The notes under the pieces were generated by a model, which saw only the letters and a list, made by a program, of their open reading frames with translations, was not told the origin of the DNA and ran no database searches. 64,000 bases of DNA from JABDCI01 sp964475835 (GTDB lineage: Bacteria > Verrucomicrobiota > Verrucomicrobiia > JABWAM01). The DNA is taken from positions 1 through 64,000 of the forward strand of contig CAYYYL010000001.1 in NCBI GenBank assembly GCA_964475835.1, written 5' to 3'. This document shows, piece by piece, positions 18,838 to 26,996 of the stretch (positions within the stretch are counted from its first letter, which is position 1; every line of letters starts with the position of its first letter). The translations under genes were made by a program, and so were the position numbers.

Positions 18838-19905
18838 TTAAGCTGGGGTTTTCGGGACAGATGTCCATTGGAGGATTGTCTCAAATACTTCGCGCACAGA
18901 GAGTTGGTGAAGGCAATCCTGGTGCTTTAACGGACATCGGCGTTCGAAACAAGGCTGGCAATCGAGGTTGGCCGATAGGGCTTTATGTTTGAGTCCAAGG
19001 GGACCTGAACGTCGCCAGGAGGTGGATCCGAAGAGCATCAGGATTTGAGGAATGCCGACGGCGTTGGCCAAGTGGACAGGACCGGTATCCGGTCCGACCA
19101 CCACGCGGCAGCGGCGGAAAATTTCGGGGAGAATGGCAATGGAGGTTTTCCCCACCAGATCCATTACGGATGGTGGGGGAGTGTTCAACAGGTTGGGGAC
19201 TTGGGACACCTCGGCGGAGGATCCGATGCGAAGAACCCGGTGGTGCTTCGAGAGTTTTTCCAGGAACTCCTTCCAGGACGACTCGGGCCAGTTTTTGCTG
19301 GGCCAGGCGCTCCAGGGGCAAAGAGCGATCCATTGGGGGCGTCGTTCTGTGGAACCCAAAAGGGCATCCACATGGGTCACCGTGTCCCGGGAACTTGGGG
19401 GAAGGAGATATTTGGGATGAGTGGTGTTTGCCCCCAAAGCTTTTGCAGGTTCAAGGTAGCGCTGAACCAAGGGAAATGACGGGTCGAACATGGGACGATC
19501 GCTCACGAACTCGTTGAGAAAGAGATGCGCAAATTCACGGGTTCGATTGTGTCCAATTCTACGTGGAGCGTGGCTCAGCCAGGTCCACAAGCCACTCTTA
19601 AACAAACCCTGGAGGTCAATGGCTGCGTCGAAATGTTCGCCCCGAAGTTCTCCCAGCACTTTTTTAAAATTGGCAAATCCCTCCCCAAAAGAAATTCCGG
19701 AAATCACCCGACCCGTGGTGCGCCATTTTCGTTTCACCACAAAAAGCCGGTGCAGGCAGGGATGTCCCTCCAGAATGGGGGCACTGGTCTCCTCCACCAG
19801 CCAGGAAATCTGCCAGTCCGGAAAACTCTCCTTAAGGGCCACCAGACAGGGGATGCCCTGCACCACGTCCCCGATGGAAGATAACCGGACAATAAGAACC
19901 TTCAT
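18838..19905 (-). CDS. Family 9 glycosyltransferase (lipopolysaccharide heptosyltransferase type)
   Basis: The 355-residue protein starts MKVLIVRLSSIGDVVQGIP, the heptosyltransferase N-terminal signature (VRLSSLGDV-like). Its C-terminal donor site contains VVGPDTGPVHLANAVGIPQI near residue 270. It is closest in look to heptosyltransferase I (WaaC), which adds the first heptose to Kdo of lipid A, so an LPS-bearing outer membrane is likely. It is the last gene of the leftward group, 24 bases after nagB. It ends in a cysteine-rich tail (CQPCFERRCPLKHQDC) that may bind a metal or form disulphides. Confidence 0.88.
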   Translation of the reverse strand: MKVLIVRLSSIGDVVQGIPCLVALKESFPDWQISWLVEETSAPILEGHPCLHRLFVVKRKWRTTGRVISGISFGEGFANFKKVLGELRGEHFDAAIDLQGLFKSGLWTWLSHAPRRIGHNRTREFAHLFLNEFVSDRPMFDPSFPLVQRYLEPAKALGANTTHPKYLLPPSSRDTVTHVDALLGSTERRPQWIALCPWSAWPSKNWPESSWKEFLEKLSKHHRVLRIGSSAEVSQVPNLLNTPPPSVMDLVGKTSIAILPEIFRRCRVVVGPDTGPVHLANAVGIPQILMLFGSTSWRRSGPLGLKHKALSANLDCQPCFERRCPLKHQDCLHQLSVREVFETILQWTSVPKTPA

Positions 19906-19929
19906 TCGAAAGGGGGGGGGAATCGTCTT

Positions 19930-20715
19930 TTATTCGTGGCGTTGCCAAGCTGGCTTGTGATTGAAGACGAACCGGTAGTAATCCTTGTGTCGAAGATTCT
20001 TGGCAGCCGCCTCGTCCAGCACCGCTACGGTCCGGGGATGCATTTGGAGCATCGACGCGGGTAACATCGCACTGACAGGCCCTTCGACCATGCGCTCTAC
20101 CGCGGGGGCTTTGGAATCACCGAAGGCAAGGAGCAGGCATTCGCGTGCCTCCATGATGGTTCCCACCCCCATGGTGATGACGTACCGGGGAACCGTCTGC
20201 CCCGCCCCAAAAAACGATTTGTTGAACCGCATGGTCTTGTCGGTCAGCGTTTTCAAACGGGTGCGTGATGCGAGCGAAGAGGAGGGTTCGTTGAATCCAA
20301 TGTGCCCATCCGCCCCGATGCCCAGAAGTTGCAAGTCCACCCCCCCCGCGTCTCGAATGGCTTTTTCATAAGCACGGCAGGTTTCCGGAACATCCGTTGC
20401 CATGCCGTCCGGCACATGCACGTTGGATGGATCAAGATCCACGTGATCAAACAGGTGCTGTCGCATGAAGGCGTGATAAGAGGCCGGATTTGAGGGGGGC
20501 AGCCCGATGTATTCATCGAGATTGAAGGTGACCACCTGTTTGAAACTCAAGCCTTCCTGGCGATGCAGGCGTACGAGCTCTGCGTAGAGGGCAATGGGCG
20601 TGTTTCCTGTGGGCAGCCCAAGAACCGCGGTGGGTTTCGAACGAATCAGGTGGGCGACACGGCGCGCGCCAAATTCGCAGACCTGCTTTGCCGCTGGTTG
20701 AATGATCACTTCCAT
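19930..20715 (-). CDS. nagB: Glucosamine-6-phosphate deaminase
   Basis: The 261-residue enzyme converts glucosamine 6-phosphate to fructose 6-phosphate and ammonia, feeding amino sugars into glycolysis. The general-base aspartate is in VVTFNLDEYIGLP near residue 70, and the active-site loop is GIGADGHIGFNEPSS near residue 135. Length is close to the E. coli protein (266). It starts only a few bases after the stop of the PIG-L deacetylase gene and forms the third step of a kinase-etherase / deacetylase / deaminase series. Confidence 0.95.
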   Translation of the reverse strand: MEVIIQPAAKQVCEFGARRVAHLIRSKPTAVLGLPTGNTPIALYAELVRLHRQEGLSFKQVVTFNLDEYIGLPPSNPASYHAFMRQHLFDHVDLDPSNVHVPDGMATDVPETCRAYEKAIRDAGGVDLQLLGIGADGHIGFNEPSSSLASRTRLKTLTDKTMRFNKSFFGAGQTVPRYVITMGVGTIMEARECLLLAFGDSKAPAVERMVEGPVSAMLPASMLQMHPRTVAVLDEAAAKNLRHKDYYRFVFNHKPAWQRHE

Positions 20716-20718
20716 GGT

Positions 20719-21612
20719 TTAACTTGGGGTGTGGCGGGCGATGCGGGAGGTCACATCCGATTCGAATCGGCGGACGAAGGCGCTCACATAATCGGAAAGG
20801 TTCAACCGGGAGTCTCGAACCAAAGGCGTCAGGTCCATCGCGTACTCCATCGCACTGCAACGATCTGTTTCATGAGAGGCAAAATAGGTCGCATTCGCAC
20901 GTTTGCGTCCAAGGGTGGCTTCGTCGTAATGTTTGCCCCGGATTTGGGACGAATAAACCGACATGAGGGAACGCATGAAGTCCTCATGACCACTGACATC
21001 GAACACCACTTTGTCCTCGTCCTGCATCCAGTCCAGCCCCCGCCAGACTTCACAGCCGTAAAACGCCTTGGGGCGCTGCTCTATGGGAAGTCTGCGAATC
21101 GCATTCACCACCGCCACACACAACGCCACATGGGTTTCGTGTTTATCGGCGGGGTTATGTGTGAACACCTTTTCCGGTGAGGCATGACGAAACACCTCCT
21201 GCAGATCCAGAGAGAGGTTGGAATATCCGGGGCGTTTCACATCCGAGCTCTGATGGGCAAGATGCACCACAGCGCTGTATTCCCCGCGTTTCGCTGCATC
21301 CTGCTGTTCCTTCCGTCTCAACCGGCAGACCTCCTCGGTTGAAAGAGTCGCCGATTCCCTGTCGCGCGCGAACCCGCCGCCATCGGTGATCATCACACCT
21401 GTAAACCATGCATCGCTGCGCCCACGGCAGTCGAGAATGGGTTTCCATGCCATGAATTCGAGGTCATCGGGATGCGCGCCGATCCCCAGATGCGTGGTGC
21501 GTTTCAGCGCCTCCACTGCGGAGACGCCATCGGGAACAAACACTTCGGCACTGGTTTGGCTCCATTTCATCGGGAGGACCGTGCTTGTTTCAACAAGGTC
21601 TTGAGATTCCAT
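20719..21612 (-). CDS. PIG-L (LmbE) family zinc deacetylase, possible NagA replacement
   Basis: The 297-residue protein has the PIG-L zinc signature GIGAHPDDLEF near residue 45 and the later histidine block THNPADKHETHV near residue 150. This family removes acetyl groups from N-acetylglucosamine-type residues (GlcNAc-PI, GlcNAc-malate, mycothiol precursors). It lies between a MurNAc kinase/etherase fusion and nagB, exactly where a GlcNAc-6-phosphate deacetylase is needed, and no nagA is seen. The first ATG at 21612 overlaps the upstream gene by 46 bases; the ATG at 21570 (MKWSQTSAEVF) is an alternative that reduces the overlap to 4 bases. Substrate is inferred from context only. Confidence 0.85.
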   Translation of the reverse strand: MESQDLVETSTVLPMKWSQTSAEVFVPDGVSAVEALKRTTHLGIGAHPDDLEFMAWKPILDCRGRSDAWFTGVMITDGGGFARDRESATLSTEEVCRLRRKEQQDAAKRGEYSAVVHLAHQSSDVKRPGYSNLSLDLQEVFRHASPEKVFTHNPADKHETHVALCVAVVNAIRRLPIEQRPKAFYGCEVWRGLDWMQDEDKVVFDVSGHEDFMRSLMSVYSSQIRGKHYDEATLGRKRANATYFASHETDRCSAMEYAMDLTPLVRDSRLNLSDYVSAFVRRFESDVTSRIARHTPS

Positions 21613-23390
21613 CGATTTTTTTCAAGCAGGCGCTGGGCCTCCTCCAGGGAAATGTGTCGGATGGCGGAATAGATCCGCGCCGCGCGATCATGCAGCTTTT
21701 CACACGTCGGCTCGAGATCGATCATCAAGTTGCTGTACACCTTCCCCAGGCGGATCATGGCGATGGTGGTGAACATGTTGAGAATGAGTTTCGTGGCGGT
21801 GCCCGCCTTCAATCGTGTCGACCCTGCCAGAATCTCCGGCCCCGTGGCAATCGCAAGCCGGATAAAAGAGTGACCCGGAAGACGGAAGGATGCCGACGGG
21901 TTAAATGTCAGAAACACCGTTTTAGCCCCGCGTGCGTGGGCCTCCCGCAATGCCCCCAGAACAAAAGGAGTGGATCCACTCGCTGCGATACCCACCACCA
22001 CATCCCGCCGGGTGATCCCGTGATCGCGGATTGATTGACGGCCCGCATCGGGTTGATCCTCTGCGGATTCCACCGAGCGATGCAGCGCTTCCACCCCGCC
22101 GGCGATGATTCCCTGCACCTGTTCCGGGTCCGATCCGAATGTGGGGGGGCATTCTGCGGCATCCAGCACGCCGAGCCGTCCGCTTGTGCCCGCGCCCACA
22201 TAAAAAAGGCGCCCCCCCCGCTTAAGGGAATGGACAATCCATTCCACCACTTTTGTCACATCCCGGATATGCGGGCGCAGCGCCGGAATGATGCGGGATT
22301 CCTCATCCAGCATGGTCTCCACCAGCCGTGGAATACTCCGGCGGTGCAGATCCATCGTGCGGGGATTTCGCTGTTCCGTCAGGGCCCGTGCCAGCCCACG
22401 ATCCATCGGCACGGGATCCGACATTTCCACGGAGGCGATGAAGGGGCTCTTCCTTTGAGAATCACGGGCAAGCAGCGCCGCACCCAGGGCTCCCTCGGCG
22501 GTGCTGACAAACACCTGGGCGCTCCGGACCTTGCGTTGAATGGCGCGGCGAAGCGCCACCGCGAAGCGGGGTTGATGCATGGCAATGCCCTGGTTCAAGG
22601 CCACCCGGGGCGTACGAAGGCCGAGCTTACGGCAGGCAAGGGCAACTTCATCGCTCAGCTGGTCCACCGCTGCGGCGAGAATGGTTCGTGTGACTGGATG
22701 TTCGGGAAATCGGAAAAGAATTCGCGTCAGGGATGCCACGGAGGCTTTCGAGGCGTGGAGCGACCACTGAACGAGATCCTCAAGGGTGTTCAATTTTAAA
22801 AAGGCGAGCGCCGCACGGCCGAGACTGTCCGTGGATCCTGTCTCATCCCGTGTCCGAAAAATGGCCCGCAACAGCTCCCTCCCCATCCAGTAACCGCTGC
22901 CGCCATCACCTCCCACATGACCCCACCCCCCCACCTGGGTCATGCGCCGCCCCCTTCTCCCGCGCACGATGGAACCCGTTCCACAAATCAATACCACACC
23001 ATCGCTGTCGCCCAACGCGGCGGTCATTGCAGATTGGGAATCGTCTCCCACCACCACCCGCGATTTCGGCCAGGCCTGTCGTCCCAGCTTGCGCATGCGG
23101 CGCTCATCCGAGCCGGTCCGACAGCCGGCAAGGAAAATGCCGACTGTTTCCGGACCCCGGGAAGCATCCGCATCCGTGAGAATGCGCTTCGTCAAGTCCC
23201 GCCAGAGCCGCAGGATGCGCGTATCGGACGTGAGACGGAGATTGCAGGAGCCACCCTCACTGCGGGCGAGAACACCGCCCAATTCGTCCATCAACACCGC
23301 GGTGGTGTGGGTGCCACCTCCTTCGATTCCCAGGAAAACGGTTTTTTCTGCCAGGTTTTCCCGGCGATGGGTGTGTCGGCTGGCTTTCAT
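21567..23390 (-). CDS. murQ: Fused amino-sugar kinase (BadF/BcrA ATPase type) and MurNAc-6-phosphate etherase
   Basis: The 607-residue protein joins two enzymes. Residues about 18-315 are an ASKHA kinase of the BadF/NagK group: phosphate loop FLGIEGGGTHTTAVLMD, the catalytic aspartate in VVVGDDSQSA, and ICGTGSIVRGR. Residues about 325-607 are MurQ: YVGAGTSGRLGVLDAAECPP with its catalytic glutamate, then SVESAEDQPDAG holding the second one. Such a protein could phosphorylate N-acetylmuramate (or GlcNAc) and then split the lactyl ether to give GlcNAc 6-phosphate plus D-lactate. No membrane segment is seen, so it is cytoplasmic. It leads the operon with the PIG-L enzyme and NagB. The start has no clear ribosome site. 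Confidence 0.9.
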   Translation of the reverse strand: MKASRHTHRRENLAEKTVFLGIEGGGTHTTAVLMDELGGVLARSEGGSCNLRLTSDTRILRLWRDLTKRILTDADASRGPETVGIFLAGCRTGSDERRMRKLGRQAWPKSRVVVGDDSQSAMTAALGDSDGVVLICGTGSIVRGRRGRRMTQVGGWGHVGGDGGSGYWMGRELLRAIFRTRDETGSTDSLGRAALAFLKLNTLEDLVQWSLHASKASVASLTRILFRFPEHPVTRTILAAAVDQLSDEVALACRKLGLRTPRVALNQGIAMHQPRFAVALRRAIQRKVRSAQVFVSTAEGALGAALLARDSQRKSPFIASVEMSDPVPMDRGLARALTEQRNPRTMDLHRRSIPRLVETMLDEESRIIPALRPHIRDVTKVVEWIVHSLKRGGRLFYVGAGTSGRLGVLDAAECPPTFGSDPEQVQGIIAGGVEALHRSVESAEDQPDAGRQSIRDHGITRRDVVVGIAASGSTPFVLGALREAHARGAKTVFLTFNPSASFRLPGHSFIRLAIATGPEILAGSTRLKAGTATKLILNMFTTIAMIRLGKVYSNLMIDLEPTCEKLHDRAARIYSAIRHISLEEAQRLLEKNRWNLKTLLKQARSSR

Positions 23391-23448
23391 CGAGCTTATC
23401 TTTTAGCGGTATAGCAGTTTTCCGGGCAACCTGATAGTCTCTTCGCCC

Positions 23449-25293
23449 GTGAAGCCCAACATTCTTGAACGATTGCAATCCAGCGTGCTTGTCGGAGATG
23501 GTGCCATGGGAACCTTGCTCCATGAGCGGGGATTGCTTCTGGACCGGTCCAGCGAGGAACTGGTCCTCACACGGCCGGAATGGATTCACAAGGTTCATCA
23601 GGAGTACCTTGATGCGGGCGCCCAGGTTCTGGAGACCAATTCGTTTGGCGTGAACCGACTGAAACTCGCCCGCCGGGGGTTGGAGAATCAGGTTCTGGAG
23701 ATCAACCGGCGCGCGGCCGAAATAGCGGTGGACGCCGCCCAGGGTCGTGAGGTGTGGATTGCCGGTTCCGTCGGGCCGCTCGGGATCCGACTCGAGGAGG
23801 CGAAAGCCCAACATCTTCCTGTGGCGGATATTTTCCGGGAACATGTCTCAGGTCTCGCTGCCGGTGGCGCCGACTTCATTTTTCTCGAAACCTTCACCGA
23901 TGTCGATGAGCTCCGGATGGCGCTCCAGGCCGCACGGGTGGCATGCAAACTCCCTGTGCTCTGTTCGCTCTCCTTCACCGAGGATGGGTTGACCCACGGC
24001 GGTGTTCCCGCAGCCCAGGCGTTCCGGGAATTGAAGGAGGCCGGGGCGGACATGCTCGGAGCCAATTGCTCCGTGGGACCGCGTCGTCTCTGCGGTGTGT
24101 TCGCCCACCATGTTCCCAAATTTGAGGGCATTCCCTATGTGGCATTTCCAAATGCAGGACGTCCCCAGTTTGTGGATGGGCGTTACTCCTATTTTACCCC
24201 GCCGGCGTATTTTGCTGAATGGGGGGTCGAGCTCGCCCGCCTTGGGGTTCGCCTGATCGGGGGGTGCTGTGGAACAGGGCCCGGGCATATCAAGGCTCTC
24301 CGGGAAGCACTGAACAAGGCCGATCTTTCGAAGCCTGTCAGGGTATCGGTGTCGGTGGAACCCACTCCAGTAGCCCAGCGACAGGGCAGCGATGTTCAGC
24401 AGGCACCCACCCTGCTCGATATCCTCCGACAGCGAACCCTTATCGTCACGGAATTCGACTCGCCGAAGCATCTGGTGCTGGACACGATGTTCGCCGCCGC
24501 CAGGGCGTTGAAGGAGAGTGGCACGGATTTCATCACTGTGGCGGACAATTCTCTCGCTATCCTCCGGATGAATTGCGTGGTGGCCTCCCACCTGGTCGAA
24601 CGGGAGACCGGATTGCGCGCGATCGTGCATCTGGCGTGTCGGGATCGCAATCTCATCGGAACCCAGTCCGAGTTGATGGGGATGAATGCGCTCGGCCTCG
24701 ATCACGTTCTCGCGCTCACCGGCGATCCTTCCAAGGTCGGGGATTCCCCCGGGGCCACCAGTGTGTACGATCTGAATTCGATCTCCCTGCTCGAAGGCAT
24801 TGGCATGATGAATCAGGGAAAAACATTTTCCGGAAGGGATCTCAAACGGCCCGCCCGTTTTGTGGCGGGCTGCTCGTTCAATCCCAATGTCAGAAACCTC
24901 GATGTTCAGGTGAAACGCCTCGAACGCAAGGTGGCCGCCGGCGCCCGCTTCGTCATGACCCAGCCCATCTTCGATCGGAAGCTGGCGAAAGAAACGTATG
25001 ACGCCACCAGGGCGTTTGGCATTCCCGTGCTCGTGGGAGTGATGCCTCTTCTCAATTCACGGAACACGGAATTTTTGCACAATGAAGTGCCGGGAATTGT
25101 CATCCCCGATGATGTCCGCGCCCGCATGCACGGCAAAGAGGGCGATGCAGGGATTGCCGAAGGAGTGAAGATCGCGAAGGAGATGGCTGCGGAAATTCTG
25201 AGCCATTTCAAGGGCATCTACCTCATCACTCCACTCATCAAGTACGAGACGACCGTCGAGTTAAGCCGGGCAATCCGCAACGGCCAATTATAA
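23449..25293 (+). CDS. Bifunctional homocysteine S-methyltransferase / 5,10-methylene-THF reductase
   Basis: The 614-residue protein matches the YitJ-type fusion. Residues about 1-300 are a homocysteine methyltransferase: VLVGDGAMGTLLHERG at the start, and zinc cysteines in LGANCSVGPR near residue 205 and IGGCCGTGPGH near residue 273. Residues about 325-614 are a MetF-type flavin reductase (VTEFDSPKH, ALTGDPSKVGDSPG, FVMTQPIFDRK). It lacks the B12-binding modules of MetH, so it may use another methyl donor such as S-methylmethionine or SAM. It starts with GTG, transcribed away from the murQ fusion with about 58 bases between. Confidence 0.9.
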   Translation: MKPNILERLQSSVLVGDGAMGTLLHERGLLLDRSSEELVLTRPEWIHKVHQEYLDAGAQVLETNSFGVNRLKLARRGLENQVLEINRRAAEIAVDAAQGREVWIAGSVGPLGIRLEEAKAQHLPVADIFREHVSGLAAGGADFIFLETFTDVDELRMALQAARVACKLPVLCSLSFTEDGLTHGGVPAAQAFRELKEAGADMLGANCSVGPRRLCGVFAHHVPKFEGIPYVAFPNAGRPQFVDGRYSYFTPPAYFAEWGVELARLGVRLIGGCCGTGPGHIKALREALNKADLSKPVRVSVSVEPTPVAQRQGSDVQQAPTLLDILRQRTLIVTEFDSPKHLVLDTMFAAARALKESGTDFITVADNSLAILRMNCVVASHLVERETGLRAIVHLACRDRNLIGTQSELMGMNALGLDHVLALTGDPSKVGDSPGATSVYDLNSISLLEGIGMMNQGKTFSGRDLKRPARFVAGCSFNPNVRNLDVQVKRLERKVAAGARFVMTQPIFDRKLAKETYDATRAFGIPVLVGVMPLLNSRNTEFLHNEVPGIVIPDDVRARMHGKEGDAGIAEGVKIAKEMAAEILSHFKGIYLITPLIKYETTVELSRAIRNGQL

Positions 25294-25305
25294 TGGCCAA
25301 TCATT

Positions 25306-25401
25306 AATAGCCGATAGCCAAAAAATAAATGAACAATCTGGTTTCCACCTCTGCAAATTCTGAATCATCGCTCGGTCATTGGCTATCGGCTATCGGCTAT
25401 T
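25306..25401. repeat. Inverted heptamer repeats GATAGCC / GGCTATC before cysS
   Basis: At 25306-25321 two heptamers read AATAGCC GATAGCC, followed by an A-run. At 25381-25401 the opposite strand form appears three times: GGCTATC GGCTATC GGCTATT. The two blocks are therefore inverted relative to each other and can pair over about 15 bases across a 57-base spacer. The right block ends only seven bases before the cysS start codon, so it could affect translation or mRNA folding. It fills nearly all of the 115-base gap between the two genes. Confidence 0.75.
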
Positions 25402-25407
25402 CTTAGT

Positions 25408-26796
25408 ATGTCGCTACGCTACTACAACACCCTCTCCCGCTCCGAGGAGCCATTCCGTCCGCTTGATCCCGAAGGAAGAAAGGTTCTACTCTACTGCTGC
25501 GGCCCGACCGTATACGATTTCGCCCACATCGGCAATTTTCGGACCTTCATATTTGAGGATCTGTTGCGACGCCATCTCGAAGCCCGTGGATACGAGGTGC
25601 AGCACGTGATGAATATCACGGACGTGGAGGATAAGATCATCCGCAAGACGAAAGACGCGGGCGAGGATCTCACGGCGCTCACCCGTCGCTACGAGCAGGC
25701 GTTTCTTGAGGATCTTGCGCAGCTTGGGTGTCACCGCCCCAAACTCATTCCGCGCGCCACCGAGCACATTCCCCAGATCATTCGATTCATTCAGACGTTG
25801 GAATCCAAGGGTGCCGCCTATCGCACCGCGGATGGGTCGGTCTATTTCTCCGTGGATAAATTCCCGTCCTATGGAAAACTTTCCCGACTCGACCGCACTC
25901 AATTGAAACCGGGCGCGCGGGTGAGTCAGGATGAGCACTCCCGTGAGGCGTACGGGGATTTTGCCCTCTGGAAGGCGCACACCGAACGTGACGGGAATGT
26001 CTTCTGGGAGAGTCCATGGGGTCGAGGTCGCCCGGGCTGGCACATCGAATGTTCCTGCATGAGCACCGAGCACCTGGGTGAGACGATCGATCTGCACTGT
26101 GGCGGCGAGGATCTTGTTTTTCCTCATCATGAAGATGAAATCGCCCAAAGTGAGGCGGCTACAGGAAAACCTTTTGTCCGCTACTGGTTGCACAGCGCAC
26201 ATCTTCTCGTCAATGGAGAGAAGATGTCGAAATCCGCAGGAAACTTTTTCACGCTGCGCGATCTCGTCACCAAAGGCTACACAGGACGTGAGATTCGATA
26301 TGCCTTGGGGTCCGCGCACTATCGGCTTCCGTTGAATTTTACCATCGAAGGTTTGAATGCGGCGCGACAGACCCTGAATCGTTTGAAGGAATGGTCGGAG
26401 CGCCTTGAGAAACTTGCCGGATCCGCGAAGGGAACTGGCGTTGGCCTGTTGGAGGAATTTCTTGGGGCGTTGGATGGGGATCTGAACATCTCTGAAGCCC
26501 TTGGGCGCCTGCACAAGGCTGTGGGCGAAACCCATCGTCTGATGGACGAGGGTAAATTCTCCGCAACCCAGGCTGCGGACGCCCTTTATTCGTGGCATGG
26601 CATTGAAGCGGTTCTGGGACTTCCCCCCGTCCCGGTTCAGCAGGCTCCGCCCGATGTGATTGCTCTGGCGGAAGAGCGGGTCCTTGCGCGGAAAAGTAAG
26701 GACTGGAAACGCTCCGACGAGTTGCGCGCCTCCATTCAGGCGAAAGGCTGGAATGTGAAGGATGGGGCCGACGGTTATAAACTGAGTCGTGTCTAG
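25408..26796 (+). CDS. cysS: Cysteinyl-tRNA synthetase
   Basis: The 462-residue class I synthetase charges tRNA-Cys. It shows CCGPTVYDFAHIGNFRTF near residue 29 (zinc cysteine plus the HIGH-type motif HIGN) and GEKMSKSAGNFF near residue 272 (KMSKS). Other zinc ligands lie in HIECSCMSTEHLG and FPHHEDEIAQSEA. Length is typical. The start codon lies directly after a heptamer repeat tract, and no strong Shine-Dalgarno sequence is seen in front of it. Confidence 0.97.
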   Translation: MSLRYYNTLSRSEEPFRPLDPEGRKVLLYCCGPTVYDFAHIGNFRTFIFEDLLRRHLEARGYEVQHVMNITDVEDKIIRKTKDAGEDLTALTRRYEQAFLEDLAQLGCHRPKLIPRATEHIPQIIRFIQTLESKGAAYRTADGSVYFSVDKFPSYGKLSRLDRTQLKPGARVSQDEHSREAYGDFALWKAHTERDGNVFWESPWGRGRPGWHIECSCMSTEHLGETIDLHCGGEDLVFPHHEDEIAQSEAATGKPFVRYWLHSAHLLVNGEKMSKSAGNFFTLRDLVTKGYTGREIRYALGSAHYRLPLNFTIEGLNAARQTLNRLKEWSERLEKLAGSAKGTGVGLLEEFLGALDGDLNISEALGRLHKAVGETHRLMDEGKFSATQAADALYSWHGIEAVLGLPPVPVQQAPPDVIALAEERVLARKSKDWKRSDELRASIQAKGWNVKDGADGYKLSRV

Positions 26797-26960
26797 AAGC
26801 CCAACCTCCCATCCATGAGATGGCTTCTGGGGACTTGTCAGTTTGACAGCTCTTTGTGTATGTATCATGGAGGGTTCTTGGTTTCCCCCCGGAATGACGA
26901 CGATCCTTCAAAATCCCGTGACCTCCATCTGCAATGACAGCCCGAGCTTCATGCTTGCAT

Positions 26961-26995
26961 TCTGTCTTCTGACTCCTGTCTCCTGACCTCTAATT
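26961..26995. repeat. Five-copy degenerate heptamer tract (YCTGWCT) before mnmE
   Basis: Starting at 26961 the sequence divides cleanly into heptamers: TCTGTCT, TCTGACT, CCTGTCT, CCTGACC, TCTAATT. The tract ends one base before the mnmE start codon. It forms the 3' end of a 200-base gap after cysS (26797-26996); the rest of that gap shows no gene. The same heptamer in reverse orientation occurs at 63236-63270. Comparable short tandem heptamers are known from cyanobacterial genomes, but I cannot say whether these are related. Confidence 0.75.
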
Positions 26996-26996
26996 C

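Noticed and set aside
25486..26868. 460-codon minus-strand open frame opposite cysS
   Set aside because: Antisense shadow of a clear cysteinyl-tRNA synthetase.
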